Below are positions 26,997-35,295 of a stretch of 64,000 nt of DNA, piece after piece. The notes beneath the pieces are model-generated. The model saw nothing but the letters and a program-made list of their open reading frames with translations. It ran no database searches and was not told the origin of the DNA. The number at the start of each line of letters is the position of its first letter. The stretch's first letter is position 1. The DNA is from an uncultured Nioella sp. (GTDB taxonomy: Bacteria; Pseudomonadota; Alphaproteobacteria; Rhodobacterales; Rhodobacteraceae): NCBI GenBank assembly GCA_947498125.1, contig CANMJH010000003.1:186001-250000 (forward strand), in the 5' to 3' direction. A program made the position numbers and the translations under genes.

Positions 26997-27416
26997 ATGA
27001 TGGCCTACGACCGCGAATTGATTTCGAACGGCAACCCGATGGAGGCGATTGTCGGATTTAGCCGAGCTGTCCGGGTGGGCCCTTACGTGTCCATTGGCGG
27101 GACGGCCCCGGTGGGCGCGGATGGCCAAACCGTGGGAATTGGCGACGTCGCCGCACAAACGCGTCAATGCCTTGAGATTATCAAAGCCGCGTTAGAACAG
27201 GCGGGGTCCGGATTGCAGGATGTCGTTCGCACGAGGGTTTTGCTGACCAACATTGAAGATTGGAAAGCTGCGATTGATGTGCGCAAGGACTATTTCCGCG
27301 AGTATCGGCCTGTGGACACGATTATGGCCGTCAGCGGGTTTGTAAACCCGGAATGGTTGGTCGAACTTGAGGTCGATGCCGTGATTGCGGGATGGACTGG
27401 GTCGGAGGACGTATAG
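26997..27416 (+). CDS. RidA family protein
   Basis: A 139-aa RidA/YjgF/UK114-type protein; members deaminate reactive enamine/imine intermediates. It shows V-G-P-Y-V-S-I-G-G-T-A-P (residues about 28-39), the helix E-I-I-K-A-A-L-E-Q-A-G-S-G-L-Q-D-V-V-R-T-R (about 60-80, with the family Arg) and a C-terminal V-E-L-E-V-D-A-V (127-134). The usual final E-x-x-A-x-A is close but altered. GGAGCGATCC precedes the ATG. Confidence 0.88.
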   Translation: MMAYDRELISNGNPMEAIVGFSRAVRVGPYVSIGGTAPVGADGQTVGIGDVAAQTRQCLEIIKAALEQAGSGLQDVVRTRVLLTNIEDWKAAIDVRKDYFREYRPVDTIMAVSGFVNPEWLVELEVDAVIAGWTGSEDV

Positions 27417-27653
27417 AGTATTTCAAAAGTCTATTGGGGTGCCTGTCCATTCGGAACGGCGATGTTAGAAAACTGCAGGTGTGACAGCGCAAAAGCTCAG
27501 TGATGCCTTCACCGCATTTGCGCCCTCGCAGTTACCCAGAAATCTCTTAGGTTTCGCCCAAGATTGACCATCTTTCGGGTGGCAAATGAACGCGAGCCTG
27601 AATCTGGCATGGGGTGTCTTGCCGGTTTTGGGGTGAATTGCGAGGAACGACAT

Positions 27654-28199
27654 ATGTGTACATTTTGCGGAAGAACCCTATCGCAAACCGATATCAAAGA
27701 CCTGAAGCGCGAGCTGGAACTGACCGGGGGCGATGGGCCTCTTGCCGATCCCACGGACGCTGCCAACGATAGCCCGATCACCGATGAAGGTACCTCTGCG
27801 GATTCCGAAAGGGATGATGACGGCGGTTCCAATGCCGACGTAACCTCGTTGCAGGATCTGGTTGATTCCATTGATTTGGGCGGGGGATCAACAACGGATT
27901 TCGCTTCCACGTTGACTGACATGCCGCCTGTAATTTTCTCGACGGGCACGCCGCAAACTGACCCAACAACATCCGCCCTGAATGTCGGTGCGGCAGCGGC
28001 CGATCTTAGCGCCGATGACTTTGTGTTTGAAATCTCAGGAACGCCTGAAGAATCGGCAGAAGCTGTTGAATCTTCGCTATTGGATGGCGACGACCCCTAT
28101 GAGAGAGCAGAGGATCCATTGGAAAGCGAGACGGATACCGCGCCATTTGTGGACCCTGACGAATATACAGGGCCATCAGCGGACGACTTCATTTTCTGA
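27654..28199 (+). CDS. Acidic low-complexity protein with N-terminal CxxC
   Basis: A 181-aa protein starting M-C-T-F-C-G; the rest is almost all Asp, Glu, Ser, Thr, Gly and Ala (residues 20-181), with no further cysteine or membrane segment, so it is probably disordered. The M-C-x-x-C start recalls the leaders of Rhodobacteraceae serralysin-like or RTX exported proteins, but no protease or RTX domain follows. The ATG at 27654 with GAGGAA upstream is chosen over the longer frame from 27564. Function unknown. Confidence 0.5.
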   Translation: MCTFCGRTLSQTDIKDLKRELELTGGDGPLADPTDAANDSPITDEGTSADSERDDDGGSNADVTSLQDLVDSIDLGGGSTTDFASTLTDMPPVIFSTGTPQTDPTTSALNVGAAAADLSADDFVFEISGTPEESAEAVESSLLDGDDPYERAEDPLESETDTAPFVDPDEYTGPSADDFIF

Positions 28200-28220
28200 T
28201 TGCTCCCTTCGAGTTGGCCG

Positions 28221-29093
28221 TCACAGCCTTTTCTCAAAAAACACGTCTGGATAGGGATCATCGTTGAAACGCGGGATCTCTGTCCAACCAGCGTTGCGAT
28301 ATAGCGCGACGGCCTCAGGCAAGGCCGAATTTGTATCGAGCCGCAGGGTATCGATGCCAAAGTTCAGGGCGCGGGCCTCGATCTCGGCCATCAGGCGCGT
28401 TGCAAGCTTCAGGCCGCGCGCGGCAGGCGAGACCCACAAGCGTTTCACTTCGGCAGTTGTTCCGCCTGATCCCTTTAGGCCAGCACAGCCAATTGCCTGA
28501 CCATCCGAATTGGCAATGATGAAATCTCCACGGGGCGGGCACATGTCACCGGCGTCCGGGTCGCAGGAGAGGTTCACATCAAACCCGCGCTCAAAGCGCT
28601 GGGCCAATTCATCGTAATATTGGGATAGACAGGATTGCGCGGTGGCGCTGGTCGGGTCGGCGCGCTCTATGGTGATGTCATCTTGTCCAAGCGCCGAGGC
28701 CACAAGATCCATCGCAGCAAGCAAGGCATTGGGCTTTGGATGCGCATCGAGCAATTTTTGGGCCTGCGCGTTCGACAATTCCTCGTAAGCCGAAAATTCG
28801 GTTTCTCCGCTTTGCGTTAGCTGCGCGATGCGGCGGCGCCCGTCTTTAGGGTGGGGTAAGGTGGTGATCAAGCCTTCGGTTTCCAAGCTGCGGAGAAGAC
28901 GGCTCATGAGCCCGCTATCAAGGCCAAGATATTTGCGGATATGTCCAATATCGTCTTGGCCCTTGCCGATGGCGTTCAACACGCGGGCTGCGCCAAGTGG
29001 ACGGCCGCGCCCCAGAAAGGACGTGTCGAGTGCGCCCGTTTCACGGGTTACAGCGCGGTTGAAGCGGCGGATACGATGGATGTCACTTGTCAT
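28221..29093 (-). CDS. MarR-type regulator fused to a GNAT acetyltransferase
   Basis: A 290-aa fusion: a winged-helix MarR-like domain (residues about 1-140, with L-G-L-D-S-G-L-M-S-R-L-L-R-S-L-E as recognition region and P-K-D-G-R-R-R as wing) followed by a GNAT domain (about 145-290, with W-V-S-P-A-A-R-G-L-K-L-A-T-R-L-M as the acetyl-CoA loop). This bifunctional layout is known in alphaproteobacteria. It may acetylate a small molecule it also senses. Confidence 0.9.
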   Translation of the reverse strand: MTSDIHRIRRFNRAVTRETGALDTSFLGRGRPLGAARVLNAIGKGQDDIGHIRKYLGLDSGLMSRLLRSLETEGLITTLPHPKDGRRRIAQLTQSGETEFSAYEELSNAQAQKLLDAHPKPNALLAAMDLVASALGQDDITIERADPTSATAQSCLSQYYDELAQRFERGFDVNLSCDPDAGDMCPPRGDFIIANSDGQAIGCAGLKGSGGTTAEVKRLWVSPAARGLKLATRLMAEIEARALNFGIDTLRLDTNSALPEAVALYRNAGWTEIPRFNDDPYPDVFFEKRL

Positions 29094-29211
29094 ATACCTG
29101 ACTTTAGTCAGTTAAAATTTAGACCGCAAGCCCCGTGCTGCATGTCTCGGCAGGTCGCTTGCCAAAGTGACGTCTCTGGACATGCGCGCATGGCGGGTTA
29201 AGAAGGTCGTC

Positions 29212-29814
29212 ATGCGCGAAGGATTGCCATATGTCCGCCCCGGAATGACCGTGGGCCTTTTCGGCGGGTCGTTTGATCCGGCACATGCAGGCCATCTGCA
29301 TGTCAGCCGCGAAGCTTTGAAGCGATTTGACCTGGACCGGGTGTGGTGGCTGGTATCGCCCGGCAATCCGCTTAAGACGCGCGGGCCTGCCCCGATTGAA
29401 CGGCGTCTGTCGCATGCGCGATCGTTGGTCAGCAATCCGCGCATTACCGTCACGGATATCGAGGCTCAACTGGGCACGCGTTATACCGGTCAGACGCTTG
29501 AGGCGCTTTTCTCTCTTTATCCGGGTGTTCGTTTTGTGTGGTTGATGGGGGCCGATAATTTGGCTGGTTTTCATCATTGGCAGCGGTGGGATTGGATCAT
29601 GCAAAGCCTGCCCATTGGCGTTCTGGCGCGCCCCGGGCAGCGTATTTCGGCCCGCACCGCAAAGGCCGCCCAAATCTATAAGCGATGGAAAGTTCCCTCG
29701 GCGTCTGCGCGCGGTTTGGCCTTTATGGACGCGCCAGCGTGGTGTTTTTTGAATGTCCCCATGGTCGATATCTCATCAACCGAGATCCGGGCCCGGGGCG
29801 AATGGGGCACTTAA
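29212..29814 (+). CDS. nadD: Nicotinate-nucleotide adenylyltransferase
   Basis: NadD (200 aa) makes nicotinate adenine dinucleotide from nicotinate mononucleotide and ATP. It carries [11 protein letters not shown] (residues about 18-28), the nucleotidyltransferase H-x-G-H-type motif, and the C-terminal D-I-S-S-T-E-I-R. The ATG at 29212 follows AGAAGG; a GTG at 29167 is less likely. No obvious operon partner; dacB follows about 107 nt later on the same strand. Confidence 0.95.
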   Translation: MREGLPYVRPGMTVGLFGGSFDPAHAGHLHVSREALKRFDLDRVWWLVSPGNPLKTRGPAPIERRLSHARSLVSNPRITVTDIEAQLGTRYTGQTLEALFSLYPGVRFVWLMGADNLAGFHHWQRWDWIMQSLPIGVLARPGQRISARTAKAAQIYKRWKVPSASARGLAFMDAPAWCFLNVPMVDISSTEIRARGEWGT

Positions 29815-29920
29815 ACCTCTATCCATAGACAATTTGTTGATCGCCAAAAGCGCGGCAAAGGCTTGAGCCAAACCCCCGGCGCATGTTTTAGTTCGGCCTG
29901 TCTTACAGGATTTGACAAAA

Positions 29921-31408
29921 ATGGTTTCGAGACGGTTATTTTTAAGCGGGGCTTTGGCCAGCCTCGCAGGACCGGTATTTGCAAACGCACCGGCAGTATC
30001 CAGCTTTCCGCGCCGCCGCCCGGATGGTTTTCATCTGCGCAGCTTGCCAAGTGGCGAGGATCTGATCTCGAGCGCCAATTTGGGCGGGCGCGTCGCTTAT
30101 GTGGTGGCGGATGCGTATACAGGGCAGGTTTTAGAAACGGTTAATCCGGTGCTTGGCATGCCGCCTGCCTCGGTCGCGAAATCGATGACCGCGGCCTATG
30201 GGTTGGACCGAATGGGGCCGGGATATCGGTTTCGAACGACGGTTGTGTCAAACGGCACATTGACCAACGGCCGCCTAGAAGGGGATTTGTGGTTGGTGGG
30301 CAGTGGCGATCCGCTGCTGGATACAGATCACCTGAATGACCTGACGCGGGCCCTGGCCGAAGCCGGGCTGAGAGAAGTCACAGGCCAGTTCAGGGTCGTG
30401 GACACAGCTTTGCCGCACATCCGAGAGATTGCGCCGGATCAGCCCATTCAGGTCGGGTATAACCCAGCTGTCGGCGGGCTGAACCTGAATTTCAACCGTG
30501 TGCATTTTGAATGGCAGCGCTCGGGCGATGGGTACAACTTGCAAATGGATGCCCGCTCGGCCGCGATCCGGCCTCCGGTGATGATGGCTGAAGTCAGGCT
30601 CTCTGACTCGCAACCCAATGTGTATAGCTACGGACAGACTGACGCCGCCGAGGTTTGGACCGTGGCGCGCCGCGCCTTGGGGCAAAATGGTGCGCGTTGG
30701 TTGCCAGTGCGCCGCCCGGCGGCTTATGCGGCGGATGTATTCCGTGTTTTGGCGCGCTCACGGGGGATCGTGTTGACCCCACCAGAATTTGGCGCCGTTC
30801 CACCAGTAAACGGCTTGGTGCTTGCCGAACATGTCTCGGATCCGTTGGAAGAAATCCTGCGCGGTATGATGCGCTGGTCAACAAACCTGACGGCCGAGGT
30901 TGTCGGACTGATGGCCAGCCAAGCGGGGGGCGGTGCGCCAAGCGATCTTGCAGGGTCTGCTGCGATGATGAATTCATGGATGAGCGACCGCCTCGGTGCG
31001 CGGCATCCGGGTTTTGTCGATCATTCTGGTCTGGGGGCGACCAGCCGGATCAACACCCGCGAAATGGTACGGTCGCTGGTCGCGACCGGGGCCAATGGCG
31101 GTCTGCGGCGCATCATGCGCGATATTGCGATGCGCGACGCCCAAGGGAGCCCGGTGGCCGATCACCCGGTCGAAGTTGTTGCCAAAACTGGGACGCTCTA
31201 TTTCGTGTCGACGCTGGCTGGATTTGCGCGTGCGCCATCCGGGCGTGACCTTGCCTTTGCAATTTTTTGCGGGGATCTGGACCGTCGTTCACAGTTTGAC
31301 AGTGCGCAAGAACAACGCCCACCCGGCGCACGCACCTATAACCGGGCCGCCAAGCAGTTGCAGCAAGCACTGATCGAGCGTTGGGCTGCCGTATACGAAA
31401 CCGCATGA
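29921..31408 (+). CDS. dacB: D-alanyl-D-alanine carboxypeptidase/endopeptidase (PBP4 type)
   Basis: A 495-aa penicillin-binding protein that trims D-Ala or cross-links of peptidoglycan in the periplasm. Residues 1-25 form a signal peptide starting with a V-S-R-R-L-F-L-S-G. The catalytic S-x-x-K is S84-V-A-K87, D-H-S-G-L is near residue 364, and the K-T-G-T is near residue 420. The ATG at 29921 with AGGA upstream is preferred over the TTG at 29912. Confidence 0.93.
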   Translation: MVSRRLFLSGALASLAGPVFANAPAVSSFPRRRPDGFHLRSLPSGEDLISSANLGGRVAYVVADAYTGQVLETVNPVLGMPPASVAKSMTAAYGLDRMGPGYRFRTTVVSNGTLTNGRLEGDLWLVGSGDPLLDTDHLNDLTRALAEAGLREVTGQFRVVDTALPHIREIAPDQPIQVGYNPAVGGLNLNFNRVHFEWQRSGDGYNLQMDARSAAIRPPVMMAEVRLSDSQPNVYSYGQTDAAEVWTVARRALGQNGARWLPVRRPAAYAADVFRVLARSRGIVLTPPEFGAVPPVNGLVLAEHVSDPLEEILRGMMRWSTNLTAEVVGLMASQAGGGAPSDLAGSAAMMNSWMSDRLGARHPGFVDHSGLGATSRINTREMVRSLVATGANGGLRRIMRDIAMRDAQGSPVADHPVEVVAKTGTLYFVSTLAGFARAPSGRDLAFAIFCGDLDRRSQFDSAQEQRPPGARTYNRAAKQLQQALIERWAAVYETA

Positions 31409-31505
31409 TGCCAATGTCGCGTTTAAGCGCGACATCATAGGTTTGAGAGCGTAGAACCAAGCCATCCTGCTTTATTTTGGCTGGGTTTTCGAAGGATTTT
31501 TGGAC

Positions 31506-32435
31506 ATGGCAGAGATGTCGCAAACGGCCCCCGCACGGGTTGGTCAGAGCGCTTTAGGCGTGTTTTTTGTTGTGCTGGGCATGGCATTAATCACGGTGCA
31601 AGACGGGTTCATGAAAGAGATGTTAGAGCGGTATTCGCTCTGGCCGCTTATGGTCTCGCGCGGGGTTATGGGCGTGGTGATTTGTGTGCCTTTGATTCTG
31701 ATTATGGGCGGTGCAAACCGGTTGTCGACGCCGCTTTTGGGCTTTTATGCGATCCGTGGCGCGCTGATCGCCGTGGCGTTCGCGCTGTTCTATGCGGCCT
31801 TTCCCTTTATGAACCTGGCCGAAATTTCGACAATCTTTTTTGCCGCACCATTGATGATCACGATTATGGCGACGATCTTTTTGGGTGAAACGATCGGCCC
31901 GCATCGGATATTTGCGCTGGTTTTGGGTTTTGGGGGCGTGTTGATCGCGCTGAACCCGACAGCCGAGGCTTTTCAGCCGGTGGCGTTGCTGCCCTTCTTC
32001 TGCGCCATCCTGTATGCCGCCAGCCAGATCGTTGCGCGCAAGATGGGCGATGGCGATACGCTGCTTATGACCGCGCTGTTCACCGTTTTGTTTATGGCCC
32101 TGGCAATTCCGTTGGTGGGTGGGCTGACGGCGTGGATCTTGCCAGAAGGGCCGGAAACCCATCACGTGCGTTGGGATTGGGCGATCCCGCAGGGGATGGA
32201 TTTACTTTGGGTGGCTCTTTTGGGCATTTCTGGCATGGCCGGGATCACGTTCTTGACCCGCGGCTATCAGGTGGCATCGGCCAGCCTGCTTGCGCCGTTC
32301 GACTACACCTATCTGCCGATGGCAACCGGCATGGCCTATTTCCTCTGGGATGAGGTGCCGACCCGGTCGACCCTGATCGGAATGGCCTTGATTGTGGCGG
32401 CAGGGCTGTACCTTGCGTGGCGTGAGTCGCGCTAG
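31506..32435 (+). CDS. DMT superfamily transporter (EamA)
   Basis: A 309-aa membrane protein with about ten hydrophobic segments and two EamA repeats, for example D-G-F-M-K-E-M-L near residue 37 and the E-x-x-G motif L-G-E-T-I-G-P-H-R at about 120-128. Members export small metabolites. The ATG at 31506 follows AAGGA by 9 nt. Convergent with the TerB-like gene: the stops overlap by 4 nt. Confidence 0.9.
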   Translation: MAEMSQTAPARVGQSALGVFFVVLGMALITVQDGFMKEMLERYSLWPLMVSRGVMGVVICVPLILIMGGANRLSTPLLGFYAIRGALIAVAFALFYAAFPFMNLAEISTIFFAAPLMITIMATIFLGETIGPHRIFALVLGFGGVLIALNPTAEAFQPVALLPFFCAILYAASQIVARKMGDGDTLLMTALFTVLFMALAIPLVGGLTAWILPEGPETHHVRWDWAIPQGMDLLWVALLGISGMAGITFLTRGYQVASASLLAPFDYTYLPMATGMAYFLWDEVPTRSTLIGMALIVAAGLYLAWRESR

Positions 32436-32869
32436 ACTACCATGTGGCGGGCGCGGGCGCCGCGTTCAATGGCAGCGGCATGCAGGCGGTCAATCTCGAA
32501 CTGGTAGCGGATTTCCATCAGCATTTGCAGCTCGTCCTGATTGAGCCGCCCATCGGCCGCGGCGACATCACAGGACAGTGCATAGCCGGTTTCATATAGC
32601 TCCTCTGGCAAGGCGTCAGTGATCAGCCCGAAAAGAGCGTCCAGCCCGTCCTCTTCCTCGATCAGATCAAAGACGGTTTGCGAGACGACCCGCATGCGGT
32701 CTGCGTCGTAATCGGCAAAGACTGGCAGGTGATTCACAATACGCTCGATTGTGACCAATTCTGAGGTCCGAATGGCCTCATCCGAAATCGAAACCACGAT
32801 CATTAGCGCAATAAGCGCGTCCTGCGGGGAGATTGATGGCTGTTCGGTCACGGGGGATGTGCCTTTCAA
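32432..32869 (-). CDS. TerB-like tellurite-resistance family protein
   Basis: A 145-aa all-helical protein with the TerB-like pattern: A-L-I-A-L-M-I-V-V-S-I-S-D (residues about 19-31), then V-A-A-A-D-G-R-L-N-Q-D-E-L (about 103-115), where acidic residues bind metal. Cytoplasmic. Role uncertain; tellurite resistance is only the family label. Its stop overlaps that of the DMT transporter by four bases. Confidence 0.8.
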   Translation of the reverse strand: MKGTSPVTEQPSISPQDALIALMIVVSISDEAIRTSELVTIERIVNHLPVFADYDADRMRVVSQTVFDLIEEEDGLDALFGLITDALPEELYETGYALSCDVAAADGRLNQDELQMLMEIRYQFEIDRLHAAAIERGARARHMVV

Positions 32870-32978
32870 GAGGGTGTTATGGGGGGAATTTATTGACCCC
32901 GGCGGCGATGGGCAATAGGGGCTAGTGCCACACGCGGCACCGCGCCGCGATTTGACCCATCACAATCTGGATTTGGAC

Positions 32979-34625
32979 ATGTCTGACCTACGTGACGCTG
33001 CAATGAGCTCGAAAGCCTGGCCCTTTGAAGAAGCGCGCCGACTGCTCAAACGTTACGAAAAAGCGCCACCCGAAAAGGGCTATGTCCTGTTTGAAACAGG
33101 CTATGGCCCGTCGGGCCTGCCGCATATCGGGACCTTCGGCGAAGTTCTGCGCACGACGATGATCCGGCGCGCCTTTGAGGTGATTTCCGACATCCCAACC
33201 AAGCTGATCTGTTTTTCGGACGATCTTGATGGCTTGCGCAAAGTGCCGGGCAACGTTCCGAACCAAGAGATGTTGGCCGAGCATTTGCAACGTCCGCTGA
33301 CGTCTGTGCCTGATCCCTTTGGCACGGATGAAAGCTTTGGCCATCACAACAACGCCATGCTGCGCCGGTTCTTGGACACGTTCGGCTTTGAGTATGAGTT
33401 TTACTCGGCGCGCGAATTTTACCAGTCGGGCCAGTTTGACGAGGTTCTGCGCCGTTGTGTGGACCGCTATGATGACCTGATGAAGATCATGCTGAAATCG
33501 CTGCGCGAAGAGCGTCAGCAAAGCTATTCGATCTTTTTGCCGATTCATCCCGAAACGGGCCGGGTTCTGTATGTGCCGATGAAGCATGTGGACCGGGAAA
33601 ACTATACCGTGACCTTCGATGATGAAGAGGGCCGCGAATGGACGCTGCCGGTCACGGGCGGCCACGTAAAGCTGCAATGGAAACCGGATTTCGGTGCCCG
33701 TTGGGCGGCGCTTGGCGTCGATTTTGAGATGTATGGCAAAGAACATGCCACCAACGAGAAAATCTACGACGCGATCTGCCGAACACTTGGGCAGCGCCCG
33801 CCGAACCATTTCAGCTATGAATTGTTTCTGGACGATCAGGGCCAGAAAATCTCGAAGTCGTCGGGCAACGGCATCTCGATCGATGAATGGCTCAGCTATG
33901 CCTCGACCGAGTCTCTAAGCTATTTCATGTATCAAAAGCCCAAAACCGCCAAGCGGATGCATTTTGACGTGATCCCACGGGCGGTGGATGAGTATCATCA
34001 ACAGCTGCGCGCCTATGCTGGGCAAGACACCAAGGCGCGGATGAACAACCCTGTCTTCCATATTCACGGTCATAACGTGCCTGCGTCGGATATGGTGGTG
34101 CCGTTCACGATGCTGCTTAACCTTGCGTCTGCCTCTTCTGCCGAAGACAAAACGGCCATGTGGGGTTTCATCAATAAATACGCCCCGGATGCGACGCCTG
34201 AAACCCATCCGGGTATGGATGCGGCTGCTGGCTTTGCCGTGCGCTATTTCCATGATTTTGTGAAACCGCAAAAAACCTATCGCGCGGCAACCGGCCAAGA
34301 AGCGGCCGCGTTACGGGCGCTGTCGCGGGCTTTGTCGTCGCCGGAAGAAGCGGTCAAGGCGATTGCCGCCAAAAATGCAATGATGGGCAATGACGATCCA
34401 TTGCCTGAACCGAATATGGAGGACGAAGAATTCCTTCAATCGGTTGTGTTTGCCATTGGCAAGCTGCACGAGTTTGAGCCTCTACGCGCGTGGTTCTCGG
34501 CAATTTACGAAGTGCTGCTGGGTGCCAGCCAAGGCCCGCGTTTCGGTGGATTCATTTCGCTTTATGGCGTCGAAGAAACCCGGACATTGATCGAAGACGC
34601 ATTGAACGGAAAATTCACCGCGTAA
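32979..34625 (+). CDS. lysS: Lysyl-tRNA synthetase, class I
   Basis: A 548-aa class I LysRS, the archaeal-type enzyme that many alphaproteobacteria use in place of class II. The HIGH motif is seen as P-H-I-G-T-F-G-E (residues about 47-54) and the KMSKS motif as K-I-S-K-S-S-G (about 291-297). I chose the ATG at 32979; a longer frame from 32925 exists but its N-terminus is not family-like. Probably also sometimes called lysK. Confidence 0.92.
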   Translation: MSDLRDAAMSSKAWPFEEARRLLKRYEKAPPEKGYVLFETGYGPSGLPHIGTFGEVLRTTMIRRAFEVISDIPTKLICFSDDLDGLRKVPGNVPNQEMLAEHLQRPLTSVPDPFGTDESFGHHNNAMLRRFLDTFGFEYEFYSAREFYQSGQFDEVLRRCVDRYDDLMKIMLKSLREERQQSYSIFLPIHPETGRVLYVPMKHVDRENYTVTFDDEEGREWTLPVTGGHVKLQWKPDFGARWAALGVDFEMYGKEHATNEKIYDAICRTLGQRPPNHFSYELFLDDQGQKISKSSGNGISIDEWLSYASTESLSYFMYQKPKTAKRMHFDVIPRAVDEYHQQLRAYAGQDTKARMNNPVFHIHGHNVPASDMVVPFTMLLNLASASSAEDKTAMWGFINKYAPDATPETHPGMDAAAGFAVRYFHDFVKPQKTYRAATGQEAAALRALSRALSSPEEAVKAIAAKNAMMGNDDPLPEPNMEDEEFLQSVVFAIGKLHEFEPLRAWFSAIYEVLLGASQGPRFGGFISLYGVEETRTLIEDALNGKFTA

Positions 34626-34689
34626 ATTGACGTCGCTTTGTCTCGCGCTAATTGCCTGCCCAAGGCTAGCGCGAGATGGAGTGGCTGAG

Positions 34690-35103
34690 ATGACAAGAAT
34701 ACTAACCGTTTTGGCCTTTTGCGCCGCTCCGTTTATGGCTGCTGCGCAAGAGCCGGTGCCGTCAAATCCAGAAATTGAAGCGATTATCGATGGCCAGATG
34801 CAGGCCTTTCGGTCTGGCGATGCGGATGCGGCCTGGGACTATGCCAGCCCAATAATCCAAGGCATTTTCGATAGCCCTGATCGCTTTGCCCAGATGGTCG
34901 AAAATGGCTATCCGATGGTGTGGAACCCCGGTGAGGTCAGCTATCTTGGCCTACGCCAGCAGGGGCGGTGGTTTTATCAGCGTGTGCAAGTGATCGACCG
35001 AGCCGGGGCCGCGCATTACCTTGAATATCAGATGGTCCTTCAGGATGGGCTCTGGCTGATCAACGGCGTCGCATTGTTGCCCGCGCCGGGCGTTGGGGCC
35101 TGA
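34690..35103 (+). CDS. DUF4864 secreted protein
   Basis: A 137-aa protein with a signal peptide ending M-A-A-A-Q (residues about 16-20), then I-E-A-I-I-D-G-Q-M-Q-A-F-R-S-G-D-A-D-A-A-W (about 29-49), the hallmark of DUF4864, a cystatin/NTF2-like fold. The start at 34690 is preferred because the longer frame from 34627 prefixes unrelated sequence. Role unknown; acts in the periplasm if exported. Confidence 0.85.
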   Translation: MTRILTVLAFCAAPFMAAAQEPVPSNPEIEAIIDGQMQAFRSGDADAAWDYASPIIQGIFDSPDRFAQMVENGYPMVWNPGEVSYLGLRQQGRWFYQRVQVIDRAGAAHYLEYQMVLQDGLWLINGVALLPAPGVGA

Positions 35104-35295
35104 ACTTTCGGCCAGCTTAACGGATTTTTAGGACTATTTGCGTAAAGCTTGTTGCGACCTGGGCCCGATAAGGGGCACCGGGACCTATTCCAGACAGTTT
35201 TGAACAATTGAGAACCCTTTGGGCGCGACCGCTCCCATGGGGATCAAACGCGTGCGGGCTTGGCTTGCCACGTGGGCAACAAAAAGGGGTTTGAT

